NCBI GenBank assembly: GCA_021778575.1
Contig: JAJYCH010000083.1
Location: forward strand, 1-10,756
DNA length: 10,756 nt
Reading direction: 5' to 3'
Origin: Planctomycetota bacterium
Lineage (GTDB): Bacteria; Planctomycetota; Planctomycetia; Isosphaerales; Isosphaeraceae
The notes under the pieces are model-generated. The model did not search any database. It was given only the letters and a program-made list of their open reading frames with translations, and was not told where the DNA came from. Below, piece after piece: positions 1 to 7,014 of the stretch. Position numbers and translations under genes: made by a program. Position 1 is the first letter of the stretch; every line of letters begins with the position of its first letter.

Positions 1-521
1 ATCGGGCCACCGAGAAAGAAGACGGGATCACCCGGATCGGCAGCCATAATTTTCTGATGGCGACCTCGCACGTCGCCCATGACTGCAAGCTGGGCGACCG
101 GATCACAATCGCCAACGGTACGATGCTGGGCGGCCACGTCCACGTCGAGTCGAACGCGAGCATCAGCGGCGGCGTCGCCGTCCATCACTACGCGACGATC
201 GGCGGATTCAGCTTCGTCGGGGGCCAGTCGCGGATCATTCACGACGTCCCCCGTTACATGCTCGTTGATGGGAACCCCTCCAAGGTTCGCTGCATCAACG
301 TGGTTGGCCTGAAGCGAAACGGGATCAGCTCCGAAGCGATCGACGCCCTTCATGAGGCCCATCGCCTGATCTACCGGGCCAAGATGAACGCCAAACAAGC
401 GACCGAGATCCTCGAATCGCACGGACATCTCTTGCCCGAGGTCCAGCGGCTCCTCGAATACGTCGAGGCGCAGCATGCCGGCAAGCATGGACGGGCTCGC
501 GAACGCTGGAGAAAGTCATGA
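1..521 (+). CDS. lpxA: LpxA, acyl-ACP--UDP-N-acetylglucosamine O-acyltransferase (5' truncated)
   Basis: Cytoplasmic enzyme that transfers a 3-hydroxyacyl chain from ACP to UDP-GlcNAc, the first step of lipid A synthesis. The reading frame is open from base 3, so the gene starts before the window. About 172 residues are visible of the usual ~260, and roughly the first 95-100 are missing. The visible part holds the end of the left-handed beta-helix hexapeptide repeats and the C-terminal helical domain. Aligned by eye to E. coli LpxA, HVAHDC (bases 69-86) carries the equivalents of His122 and the catalytic His125; LGGHV carries His144 and AVHHY carries His160. The hydrocarbon-ruler Gly173 is kept (VGG), which in E. 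coli goes with a C14 hydroxyacyl chain. Two differences are seen: Gln161 is His and Arg205 is Asn (GLKRNG). The stop codon overlaps the next start as ATGA, so the two genes are translationally coupled. Confidence 0.95.
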   Translation, partial: RATEKEDGITRIGSHNFLMATSHVAHDCKLGDRITIANGTMLGGHVHVESNASISGGVAVHHYATIGGFSFVGGQSRIIHDVPRYMLVDGNPSKVRCINVVGLKRNGISSEAIDALHEAHRLIYRAKMNAKQATEILESHGHLLPEVQRLLEYVEAQHAGKHGRARERWRKS

Positions 522-1648
522 GCAGGCTCAAGGTCGGTGTTGTCGGGGTCGGCCATCTCGGTCGTCATCACGCGAGAATCCTGGCCTCGATGACCGACGT
601 GGAACTCGTCGGCGTCGTCGACGGTCGGCTCGAACAGGCCCGAATGGTCGCCGAAGCCTGCGGGTCTCGCCCCTACACCGATTATCGTGACCTGCTGGAC
701 CAGGTTGACGCCGTCTCCGTGGCCGTGCCAACCTTTGCCCATCGCGAGGTCGCCGGCGCTTTCCTCGAACGCGGAATTCCGACCCTCGTCGAAAAGCCGC
801 TGGCGACCACCCTCTTCGAGGCCGAGGAAATCGTCGCCCTGGCCGACGCGAATTCGACCCTCCTTCAAGTTGGCCACATTGAACGGTTCAACCCGGCGCT
901 GGACAGCTTGTCGGGGATCGACTTTCGACCCAAGTACATCACGGCCGAGCGGTTAGGGACGTACACGTTTCGTTCGACGGACATCGGTGTCGTCCTCGAC
1001 CTGATGATCCACGATATCGATCTTTTGCTCAGCCTGGTCGACTCGCCCGTCAAGTCGGTCGCCGCCGTCGGCGTGGGTCTGTTTGGCGGCCACGAGGATA
1101 TCGCCAACGCCCGGATCGAATTCGAGGATGGATGCGTCGCCAATCTGACCGCCAGCCGCGCCAGCTTTCAGGCGATCCGGAAAATGCGGCTTTACGGCGC
1201 TGAAGGCTATGTCACGCTTGACTTTGCAACCAAGCAAGGCACGATCGTCCGGCCCTCGGAAGAGCTTCGGAACGGTCGGGTTGATATCGACGGTCTCGAC
1301 CTCTCGCAACCCAGCGCCGTGAAAGAGCGGATCTTCGGGACGATTCTCGAAGTCGACTCGTTTCAAGGTGAAGGGCGGGAACCACTTGCGCTCGAGCTGG
1401 AAGACTTCGTCCGGGCGATCCGGACCGGGTCGCGCCCGCGGGTCACGGGGCGCGACGCCTTGAAGGCCGTTCGACTGGCCGATCGAGTGCTGCAAAGCCT
1501 GCGGTCGCATTCGTGGGATGGTCAGCCGGGCATCTACAAGGGGCCACACCAACTTCCCGGGCGTCTTGTCGAGCCGTCGAGCACCAATCCAGCCGCTCAT
1601 TCGCTGAAAAACCGGATCGATCGGCCTTCCGGCTTGGCCCGAGATTGA
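518..1648 (+). CDS. Gfo/Idh/MocA-family NAD(P)-dependent oxidoreductase, GnnA-like candidate
   Basis: 376 residues. An N-terminal Rossmann fold is seen, with VGVVGVGHLG at residues 6-15 (nucleotide-binding GxGxxG) and the family EKP signature at 92-94 (catalytic Lys93). The C-terminal alpha/beta domain has D161 and H165 in DLMIHDIDLLL, the usual substrate-site acidic and His residues. The family oxidises or reduces sugars and sugar nucleotides. Residues from about 331 form a Pro/Ser/Arg-rich tail beyond the usual ~330-residue family core. The ATG overlaps the lpxA stop (ATGA), with a GGAG ribosome site at 508-511 six bases upstream. Known from the family: in Acidithiobacillus and Leptospira, GnnA of this family oxidises UDP-GlcNAc at C3, and aminotransferase GnnB then makes the 3-amino sugar used by LpxA; in Acidithiobacillus the gnn genes sit beside lpxA. 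A GnnA role here is inferred from position only. The family call is firm, the substrate is not. Confidence 0.9.
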   Translation: MSRLKVGVVGVGHLGRHHARILASMTDVELVGVVDGRLEQARMVAEACGSRPYTDYRDLLDQVDAVSVAVPTFAHREVAGAFLERGIPTLVEKPLATTLFEAEEIVALADANSTLLQVGHIERFNPALDSLSGIDFRPKYITAERLGTYTFRSTDIGVVLDLMIHDIDLLLSLVDSPVKSVAAVGVGLFGGHEDIANARIEFEDGCVANLTASRASFQAIRKMRLYGAEGYVTLDFATKQGTIVRPSEELRNGRVDIDGLDLSQPSAVKERIFGTILEVDSFQGEGREPLALELEDFVRAIRTGSRPRVTGRDALKAVRLADRVLQSLRSHSWDGQPGIYKGPHQLPGRLVEPSSTNPAAHSLKNRIDRPSGLARD

Positions 1649-1649
1649 C

Positions 1650-1653
1650 GAGG
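1650..1653 (+). promoter_or_regulatory. Ribosome-binding site fixing the GT87 start at 1660
   Basis: GAGG lies six bases before ATG 1660. The same frame is open back to an ATG at 1513, but that version would add 49 residues lying wholly over the oxidoreductase gene and with no family similarity, so 1660 is preferred. Confidence 0.6.
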
Positions 1654-1659
1654 TTCGGA

Positions 1660-2922
1660 ATGCTGGCCAGGAAGCTCGCCGACCGATGGCTGCGACCGGA
1701 AGTCGCGCGCTTCGTCGCCGGGGCCTCCCTCATCATGACCTTTGGCCTCGCCGTCCTGATGTTCGCGACGGCCCGTGACGGACAAACCGCGCTCCGCCAG
1801 AACCTCGGTAATGACTATGCCGAGTTTCTCGTGGCCGGCCAGATCCTCAACGATGGTGAGAGTTCACGACTCTACGACCTGGAACTCCAGGACGAACTGC
1901 TGCATCGGCTCCTGCCGAAACTCGCGAAAGACGAACACCTTCCGTTCGTTTATCCGCCGTTCCTCGCCGAGATCTTCCGGCCGCTGGCCCGACTTCCACT
2001 CGCGACCTCATTCGCGTGCTGGCTGGTCATCACCGTGGGACTCTATGCAGCCTCGGTGGGTTTGATTTTGCGCCTCTGCCCGCTCTTGACCGGCTCTGAA
2101 CGCATCACGGCATGGATGCTGGCGCTGGCGTTTCCGCCGTTTGCGACCGAGTGTTGTCTGGGCGGGCAGATCTCGGCGATCGGCTGCTTCTTCGTTACGG
2201 TCAGCCTTTACCTGGGGACGACGGGTCGGTTGTTGGGCTCCGGGCTGGCGCTCTCATTTGTGCTGTACAAACCGACCTTGCTGGTCTTGATCTTGCCGAT
2301 GCTGGTGGTCGGGCGAGCCTGGCGAATTCTGCTGGGTTGGTTTTGTGGCGCGATTGTTCTGGCGGGATTCTCCTTGTTGGCTGTCGGGTTCGATGTTTGT
2401 CGCGACTTCGTCGAGTTGATGCTTGGCTATGGCCAGTCTGGTGGCAGTGTTGGCCAGGGATTCAAAACCATCAAATACGTGGACTTAACAGCATTTTTCC
2501 GATTGGCCGGAATGTCCCGGTCTGTCGCCCGGCCACTGGGGTTCGCGGTGGGTGGGCTGATCGGGATCATGCTGCTGAGGTCGTGGATGAAGCTGGCCGG
2601 GGGGCGGATCAGTGATCTCGCGTGGGCCTCCACACTCGCGCTGACTCCGGTCCTGAATGTTTATGGGCCGATTTACGACGTGACGCTGGTCGTTCCCGGA
2701 GTCTTGATCGGCTCGAATGCTCTGCGTCGTCAGTCACCGACGGAGTGGCCGCTGGCTTTCCGCTGGCTCCTGGCGATCGTCTTTGTCGGGGCGCTGGTGA
2801 CTCAGCCGCTCGCTCAAACACTGGGGTTTCAGCCATTAACCCTGGTGCTCCTGGCGTTGGGTTTGTTTTTTCTCCGGGAGATTGCCACGGAACGGCCGGA
2901 TGGGCCAGATGTTCTTGCCTGA
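1660..2922 (+). CDS. GT87/DUF2029-type polytopic membrane glycosyltransferase
   Basis: 420 residues, very hydrophobic, with about nine to eleven membrane segments starting near residues 18-37. GT87 enzymes (for example mycobacterial PimE) are inner-membrane GT-C transferases that use a polyprenyl-phosphate sugar as donor. Features fitting the family: NDYAEF at 51-56, with the Asp after TM1 that is catalytic in GT87; LYD at 71-73; PFVYPP at 95-100 before the second membrane segment, followed by a PLARLPL loop; GGQISAI at 168-174; YKPT at 203-206; and a late VYGPIYD loop at 334-340. The start is chosen by the GAGG site and lies 11 bases after the oxidoreductase stop, so it is probably in the same transcript. 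The substrate is unknown; glycosylation of a lipid or envelope polymer is inferred from the lpxA context. Codon use looks a little richer in TTG and GTG than the neighbours, which may simply reflect membrane composition. A related GT39-like GT-C family is the main alternative. Confidence 0.75.
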   Translation: MLARKLADRWLRPEVARFVAGASLIMTFGLAVLMFATARDGQTALRQNLGNDYAEFLVAGQILNDGESSRLYDLELQDELLHRLLPKLAKDEHLPFVYPPFLAEIFRPLARLPLATSFACWLVITVGLYAASVGLILRLCPLLTGSERITAWMLALAFPPFATECCLGGQISAIGCFFVTVSLYLGTTGRLLGSGLALSFVLYKPTLLVLILPMLVVGRAWRILLGWFCGAIVLAGFSLLAVGFDVCRDFVELMLGYGQSGGSVGQGFKTIKYVDLTAFFRLAGMSRSVARPLGFAVGGLIGIMLLRSWMKLAGGRISDLAWASTLALTPVLNVYGPIYDVTLVVPGVLIGSNALRRQSPTEWPLAFRWLLAIVFVGALVTQPLAQTLGFQPLTLVLLALGLFFLREIATERPDGPDVLA

Positions 2923-2929
2923 ATCCGAC

Positions 2930-2958
2930 TTCCCAGCCGACCGGGCAGACGTTATCAT
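2930..2958 (+). promoter_or_regulatory. Candidate sigma-70-type promoter for aroF-tpiA
   Basis: TTCCCA (2930-2935, four of six to TTGACA) and TATCAT (2953-2958, five of six to TATAAT) are separated by 17 bases, in the 101-base gap between the glycosyltransferase stop and aroF. Position and spacing fit a promoter for the next genes, but both boxes are imperfect and promoter preferences in this lineage are poorly known. Confidence 0.3.
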
Positions 2959-3023
2959 CGTCGATTCACTCTTCGGAAACGGCCAAGATGACGTTAGGCC
3001 GAAGTGGTTCCCGGGAACGATCG

Positions 3024-4061
3024 ATGATCATCGTGCTGAAGCCTCACCCCACGGCGGAAATGATCCGGCATGTCGTGGCTCGAATTGAAGAACTGGGTTT
3101 CACGCCGCACCTGAGCCAGGGCGTCGCTCGCACGATTATCGGCGTGATCGGCGACGAGGACCGGCTTCAAGCTGAACCGCTCCGCGCGATCGAGGGAGTG
3201 GAGCAAGTGGTGCCGATCCTCAAGCCATTCAAGCTGGCCAGCCGTGAGTTTCACCCGGAAGAGTCGATCTTCGACATCAAAGGCGTGAAAGTCGGTGGCG
3301 GCCACCTGATGATGATCGCCGGCCCCTGCGCGATCGAGAGCGAAGAACGCCTGGTCGAGATCGCCGAGAAGGTCAAGGAAGCCGGCGCGAACGTCCTCCG
3401 AGGCGGTGCCTTCAAGCCCCGAACCAGCCCGTATAGCTTTCAGGGTTTGGGCGAAGATGGGCTGAAGATTCTCAAGGCGGCCGGCGAACGATTCGGAATG
3501 CCCGTGGTGACCGAGGTCATGGACCCCCGCCAGGTTGATCTGGTGGTCGATTACACGGATATCATTCAGATCGGCGCCCGGAACATGCAGAACTTCGACC
3601 TGCTCAAGGAAGTGGGTCGGACCCGGACCGCCGTGCTGCTCAAACGGGGAATGTCGGCGACGGTCAAGGATCTCCTGATGTCGGCCGAATATGTCCTGGC
3701 TCAAGGCAACAAGCAGGTCATCCTTTGCGAGCGAGGGGTCCGGAGTTTCGAGGATTCAACCCGGAACATGCTCGACCTCTCAATCGTGCCGAACGCCAAG
3801 GGGCAGAGCCACTTGCCGATCATTGTCGACCCCAGCCACGCGACCGGCCGTCCCGACCTGATTCCGGCGATGGCCCGAGCCAGTGTCGCGGCGGGAGCCG
3901 ACGGGGTTCACATTGAAGTTCACTCGTGTCCTGAGAAGGCTCTCTCCGACGGCCCTCAGGCACTCTTGCCCGCCCAGTATGCTCGGTTAATGGACGAGCT
4001 CCGGCAACTGGCCGAGATCATGGGCAAGACGATCGACGCCGCCGAGGGGGTTTCTGTCTGA
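3024..4061 (+). CDS. aroF: 3-deoxy-7-phosphoheptulonate synthase, type I-beta (DAHP synthase) with N-terminal regulatory domain
   Basis: Condenses phosphoenolpyruvate with erythrose 4-phosphate, the entry step of the shikimate pathway to aromatic amino acids; cytoplasmic and metal-dependent. 345 residues from ATG 3024. Residues 1-70 form the ferredoxin-like regulatory domain that starts MIIVLKP, as in Thermotoga maritima DAHP synthase, where it mediates feedback inhibition by Tyr. Residues about 80-335 are the TIM barrel. The metal ligands fall at the same numbers as in the Thermotoga enzyme: C102 (AGPCAIE), H272 (DPSHATG), E298 (HIEVH) and D309 (ALSDG). [13 protein letters not shown] at 131-143 is the substrate-site signature. 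An in-frame ATG at 2988 would add 12 residues without family match. Neither start has a strong ribosome site; GGGAA at 3013-3017 is six bases before 3024. The stop overlaps the tpiA start (TGATG). Confidence 0.97.
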   Translation: MIIVLKPHPTAEMIRHVVARIEELGFTPHLSQGVARTIIGVIGDEDRLQAEPLRAIEGVEQVVPILKPFKLASREFHPEESIFDIKGVKVGGGHLMMIAGPCAIESEERLVEIAEKVKEAGANVLRGGAFKPRTSPYSFQGLGEDGLKILKAAGERFGMPVVTEVMDPRQVDLVVDYTDIIQIGARNMQNFDLLKEVGRTRTAVLLKRGMSATVKDLLMSAEYVLAQGNKQVILCERGVRSFEDSTRNMLDLSIVPNAKGQSHLPIIVDPSHATGRPDLIPAMARASVAAGADGVHIEVHSCPEKALSDGPQALLPAQYARLMDELRQLAEIMGKTIDAAEGVSV

Positions 4062-4843
4062 TGCGTACCTTGTTTGTGGCCGGTAACTGGAAGATGAACC
4101 CGACGACCCTCGAAGCCGCCGTGAAGCTGGCCGAGGAAGTCAAGGCCGGGGTCGGTCAGGCCGTCAACGTTCGGGTCGCGATCTGCCCTCCGTCGCTCTA
4201 TCTCTATCGGATGGACGAGGTTCTGGCCGGCTCGCCGATCGGTCTGGGTGCCCAGAACATGAACGCGAAGCCGGAAGGGGCCTTCACCGGCGAACTCTCC
4301 GGGCCGATGCTGGTCGACGCCGGCTGCACGCACGTTATTCTGGGCCACAGCGAGCGTCGCCATGGTCATGGCGAGACCGATGACCTGGTCAACGGCAAGC
4401 TGATCGCGGCCCTCGAATCGCGCCTGCTGCCGATCGTCTGCGTCGGCGAGACCCGGCTTGAACGCGAATCCGACATGACTGAAGATGTCGTCGGTCGCCA
4501 GCTTGAGCACTCGCTCGCCGGCTTGACACCAGAACAGATGGGTGGCGTGGTCCTGGCCTACGAACCGGTCTGGGCGATCGGGACGGGCCTCACCGCCTCG
4601 CCGACCCAGGCTCAGGCCGTCCATGCGTTTATCCGTCGCCATCTGGCCGCGAAATTCGGTGAGGCGACGGCCAGCCGTGTCGTTGTCCAGTATGGCGGGA
4701 GCGTGAAGCCCGACAACGCGGCGGAATTGCTTGCCTGCCCGGACATCGACGGAGCGCTGGTCGGTGGCGCGAGCCTGAAAGCGGCCGATTTCCTCGGAAT
4801 CTTCCACGCCGGGCAAAGCGTTGTCGCTCAGGGGAAGGCTTGA
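4061..4843 (+). CDS. tpiA: Triosephosphate isomerase
   Basis: Interconverts dihydroxyacetone phosphate and glyceraldehyde 3-phosphate in glycolysis and gluconeogenesis; a cytoplasmic TIM barrel, usually dimeric. 260 residues, a little over the usual ~250. All active-site parts are present: N9 and K11 in GNWKMN, the electrophilic H96 in LGHSERR, the catalytic base E168 in AYEPVWAIGTG followed by flexible loop 6, and the phosphate-binding YGGSVKP (211-217) and GALVGGASL (231-239) segments. The start shares one base with the aroF stop (TGATG), and a strong GAGGGG site at 4044-4049 lies inside aroF, so coupled translation is likely. tpiA followed by secG is a common bacterial gene order. Ten residues after loop 6's GASL strand continue into a short C-terminal tail of no special content. 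Confidence 0.98.
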   Translation: MRTLFVAGNWKMNPTTLEAAVKLAEEVKAGVGQAVNVRVAICPPSLYLYRMDEVLAGSPIGLGAQNMNAKPEGAFTGELSGPMLVDAGCTHVILGHSERRHGHGETDDLVNGKLIAALESRLLPIVCVGETRLERESDMTEDVVGRQLEHSLAGLTPEQMGGVVLAYEPVWAIGTGLTASPTQAQAVHAFIRRHLAAKFGEATASRVVVQYGGSVKPDNAAELLACPDIDGALVGGASLKAADFLGIFHAGQSVVAQGKA

Positions 4844-4858
4844 ACGGATTCGGGTGGC

Positions 4859-4882
4859 TTGACGCGACCGATCCGATATGAT
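4859..4882 (+). promoter_or_regulatory. Weak promoter-like boxes upstream of secG
   Basis: TTGACG at 4859-4864 (five of six to TTGACA) and TATGAT at 4877-4882 (five of six to TATAAT) lie in the 83-base gap before secG, but only 12 bases apart, too close for a standard sigma-70 promoter. Either box could act with another partner. A short A-rich run follows at 4898-4903. Listed as a possibility only. Confidence 0.2.
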
Positions 4883-4912
4883 TCTCTTCGTTGGAACAAA
4901 AAATCTCGATCT

Positions 4913-4918
4913 GAAGGA
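4913..4918 (+). promoter_or_regulatory. Ribosome-binding site deciding the GTG start of secG
   Basis: GAAGGA sits eight bases before GTG 4927. It supports that start over the ATG at 4878, which is in another frame and leads into an unrelated peptide. Confidence 0.7.
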
Positions 4919-4926
4919 CCCCGACC

Positions 4927-5412
4927 GTGCAGCAGTTCCTGAATGTCCTGCTTTACATCATCCTGGCCATCACTTCGCTCTTCCTGATCTGTCTGGTTTT
5001 GATCCAGCGCGGCAAGGGCGGTGGGTTGGCGGGTGCCTTCGGTGGAGCAGGGGGCTCGTCCGCCTTCGGAACCAAGGCCGGCGACGTTTTCACCAAGGTG
5101 ACCATGATCACCGCCGGGGTCTGGATCGCGCTGAACATGCTTCTCGTCGTGGTCTCGAACAAGCGGACCTCGGCCTGGGGATCGTCGCCGAGCGCGACCT
5201 CGAAAAGTGAGAAGTCGGACCTGACGCCGCCGCTGCCGGTGGACGGCAAGGCCAGTCCGGACAGCAAGATCCTCGACCTTCCGCCCAATCCGTCGATCCC
5301 CGCTCCCTCCGACGCGAAGACGAAGACGGGCGACCCGGTCGCTCCGGCATCGACCGGGTCCACGGCGGCTCCCGCTGCTCTCCCGGACACTCCCAAATCT
5401 TCCCCCAAGTAA
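4927..5412 (+). CDS. secG: SecG, preprotein translocase subunit with long Pro/Ser-rich C-terminal tail
   Basis: SecG joins SecY and SecE in the inner-membrane SecYEG channel and aids SecA-driven protein export. 161 residues from a GTG start, well over the usual 75-110. Two membrane segments are seen, at about 5-24 and 56-75. Between them is the conserved cytoplasmic loop: LIQRGKGGGLAGAFGG at 26-41, then GSSAFGTKAGDVFTKVT at 44-60. This LxQxGKGGGL...FG...FG pattern is diagnostic. Residues from about 80 to the end are low complexity, rich in Pro, Ser, Ala, Asp and Lys, with no motif I recognise. By the E. coli topology, where both ends are periplasmic, the tail would lie outside the cytoplasm. 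It stands 83 bases after tpiA, a common neighbour, and 96 bases before yicC. Confidence 0.93.
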   Translation: MQQFLNVLLYIILAITSLFLICLVLIQRGKGGGLAGAFGGAGGSSAFGTKAGDVFTKVTMITAGVWIALNMLLVVVSNKRTSAWGSSPSATSKSEKSDLTPPLPVDGKASPDSKILDLPPNPSIPAPSDAKTKTGDPVAPASTGSTAAPAALPDTPKSSPK

Positions 5413-5440
5413 TTTTGCTGGGACGTCATCGGATCGACCT

Positions 5441-5458
5441 GCACCCGGCGACGGGTGC
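5441..5458 (+). terminator. Seven-base-pair hairpin with GCGA tetraloop after secG (possible terminator or RNA structure)
   Basis: GCACCCG (5441-5447) pairs perfectly with CGGGTGC (5452-5458) around a GCGA loop, a GNRA-type tetraloop that stabilises RNA. It lies 28 bases after the secG stop and about 50 before the yicC start. No run of T follows directly, only a mixed pyrimidine stretch at 5465-5490, so it is not a classic intrinsic terminator. It could protect the 3' end of the upstream mRNA, pause polymerase, or be a leader element of yicC. Confidence 0.45.
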
Positions 5459-5494
5459 CGCTTGTGACCTCCCTTCTCGTTGTTCTTTCCACCT

Positions 5495-5498
5495 GAGG
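5495..5498 (+). promoter_or_regulatory. Ribosome-binding site for the GTG start of yicC
   Basis: GAGG lies ten bases before GTG 5509. It supports this start over the in-frame ATG at 5521, which would remove the first four residues of the conserved family N-terminus and lie 22 bases from the site. Confidence 0.55.
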
Positions 5499-5508
5499 CA
5501 AACGCTCC

Positions 5509-6384
5509 GTGCTTCTTAGCATGACCGGCTACGGCGAGTCACGGATTCAAGACGACCGCTGGTCCGTCGGAGTCGAGGTCCGGACGGTGAATAACCGTCA
5601 CCTGAAGTTGAATGCAAAGATCAGCGACCCGTATACATCGCTTGAGGCCGACTTCGAACGTCTGGTCCGCGAGACGATCCGCCGTGGAACAGTTCAGCTC
5701 TCGATTCGCGTCGAGCGTCCCAGACGGCTCGAAGATTACCGGCTCAACCGCGTTGCCCTGGCTTCGTATCGCCAGCAGATCGCCGAGATTGCCGGTGAAT
5801 CCGCCGCCGGCGACCTGACCGCGTTGCTGAGCTTGCCCGGCGTGGTCGAGGAACGCAAGCCCGCGACGGACGACCCGCACCAGGACTGGCCGGCCCTCGC
5901 CGCCGTCGTGACCGAGGCGCTTGGTAAGCTCCAGCAGGCTCGGAGTGACGAAGGCAGAGCGATGGCCAGCGAGCTGATCGAGCTGGGACGATCCGTTTCC
6001 GTTCATCTTGAAAAAATCGCCGGGCGTGGGCCTGAGGTTGTCTCTTCGTACCAGAAGCGTCTGACCGAGCGAGTTCAATCGCTTCTCGAAGGGAAGGGGG
6101 CCACGATCGAGCCTCGTGATCTGATTCGCGAGGTCGCCATCTTCGCCGAGCGGGCTGATATCGCCGAGGAAGTGGTCCGGCTCCGGGCGCATCTCCAGCA
6201 ATTCGCCGAGGTGATCGACGAACCGGAAAGCTCGGGCCGGAAGCTGGAATTCGTCGTTCAGGAAATGGGCCGCGAGACCAATACCATTGGCTCGAAGGCC
6301 AACGACGTCGAGATCAGCCGGGGCGTTGTCGAGATCAAGGGTCTGCTCGAAAAGATCCGCGAACTGATTCAGAACGTGGAGTGA
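5509..6384 (+). CDS. yicC: YicC/YloC-family endoribonuclease
   Basis: 291 residues, the normal length of the family. E. coli YicC and B. subtilis YloC have been described as endoribonucleases acting in RNA turnover; the protein is cytoplasmic. The N-terminal YicC domain covers about 1-155 and opens with MLLSMTGYG, matching family members that begin M-x-x-SMT-x-(F/Y)-(G/A). V27-N28-N29-R30 is the conserved VN.R patch. The C-terminal DUF1732 domain covers about 205-291, with REVAIFAERADIAEEVVRL from 207, GRKLEFVVQEMGRETNTIGSKAND from 243, and a helix ending in the usual QN(I/V)E. The GTG start fits the family N-terminus. The stop overlaps the gmk start (GTGA). In Firmicutes the homologue also precedes gmk and rpoZ, which supports the call. 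Confidence 0.95.
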   Translation: MLLSMTGYGESRIQDDRWSVGVEVRTVNNRHLKLNAKISDPYTSLEADFERLVRETIRRGTVQLSIRVERPRRLEDYRLNRVALASYRQQIAEIAGESAAGDLTALLSLPGVVEERKPATDDPHQDWPALAAVVTEALGKLQQARSDEGRAMASELIELGRSVSVHLEKIAGRGPEVVSSYQKRLTERVQSLLEGKGATIEPRDLIREVAIFAERADIAEEVVRLRAHLQQFAEVIDEPESSGRKLEFVVQEMGRETNTIGSKANDVEISRGVVEIKGLLEKIRELIQNVE

Positions 6385-7007
6385 ATCGACCGTTGAGCGA
6401 CGCTGGCGAGGAAACCTCCGACCACACACCGAAGGCATCCGGGACCGGCCGCCTGATCGTCCTTTCCGGGGCGTCAGGCTCGGGAAAGAGTACGCTCGTC
6501 GCTCGGCTACTCGATCGACCAGGGTCCAGGCTCCGGGTCTCGATCTCCGCGACGACCCGTGCTCCAAGGCCGGGAGAAGTGTCGGGAGTGAATTATCACT
6601 TCATGAGCCGTGAGGAATTCGCGGCGATTCGCGATCGGGACCAACTGCTCGAATCGGCCGAAGTCCACGGGCATGATTACGGAACACCGATCAAACCGGT
6701 TTGGAGCGCTCTCAATCGGGGAATCTGCCTGTTCCTGGTGATCGACGTTCAGGGGGCGATGAACGTCCGGGCGAAAATGCCCGAGGCTCTCCTGATCTTC
6801 GTGCATGCCCCCAGTCTGGAAGTCCTCGAAGCCCGATTGCGGGCCCGAGCGACCGACGACGAAGCGACCATCCAGAAACGTTTGACCAACGCCCGGCGCG
6901 AGATCGCCCTCGCGGATCGTTACGATTACCAGATCATCAACGATGACCTCGACCGGGCCACTGAAGAACTGGCGACCATCCTGTCCCATCACGGCTGCGG
7001 AGGCTGA
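6381..7007 (+). CDS. gmk: Guanylate kinase
   Basis: Phosphorylates GMP to GDP with ATP, an essential cytoplasmic step of purine nucleotide supply. 208 residues. The P-loop GASGSGKST lies at 30-38 (Lys36). The GMP-binding segment [11 protein letters not shown] follows at 56-66, then [10 protein letters not shown], the conserved G-x-YGTP stretch (HDYGTP), [11 protein letters not shown], a lid rich in Arg, and the late [19 protein letters not shown] segment with conserved Arg and Asp/Asn residues. About 22 residues, polar and probably disordered, precede the first strand, a modest N-terminal extension. GTG 6381 overlaps the yicC stop (GTGA); no clear ribosome site is seen in front, so translation probably depends on coupling to yicC. 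A later TTG at 6393 is a possible alternative start. The stop lies seven bases before rpoZ, whose ribosome site is inside the gmk end. Confidence 0.96.
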   Translation: MNRPLSDAGEETSDHTPKASGTGRLIVLSGASGSGKSTLVARLLDRPGSRLRVSISATTRAPRPGEVSGVNYHFMSREEFAAIRDRDQLLESAEVHGHDYGTPIKPVWSALNRGICLFLVIDVQGAMNVRAKMPEALLIFVHAPSLEVLEARLRARATDDEATIQKRLTNARREIALADRYDYQIINDDLDRATEELATILSHHGCGG

Positions 7008-7014
7008 GACACCC

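Noticed and set aside
1513..1659. Longer N-terminus for the glycosyltransferase from ATG 1513
   Set aside because: It overlaps the end of the oxidoreductase gene throughout, lacks a fitting ribosome site, and its 49 residues are hydrophilic with no family match.
2112..2615. 167-residue + strand frame inside the glycosyltransferase
   Set aside because: Composition is that of a shifted frame; the main frame has clear membrane segments and family motifs.
2622..3023. Upstream in-frame extension of aroF from 2622
   Set aside because: It lies mostly in another frame of the glycosyltransferase gene, and the family N-terminus MIIVLKP begins at 3024.
4878..5210. 110-residue frame starting with ATG 4878
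   Set aside because: It overlaps secG in another frame and shows no family features; secG has a better ribosome site and conserved motifs.
6091..6098. GGGAAGGG, a match to the E. coli KOPS consensus GGGNAGGG, inside yicC
   Set aside because: A single match in a GC-rich coding region is expected by chance; skew over the whole chromosome would be needed to call it a KOPS site.
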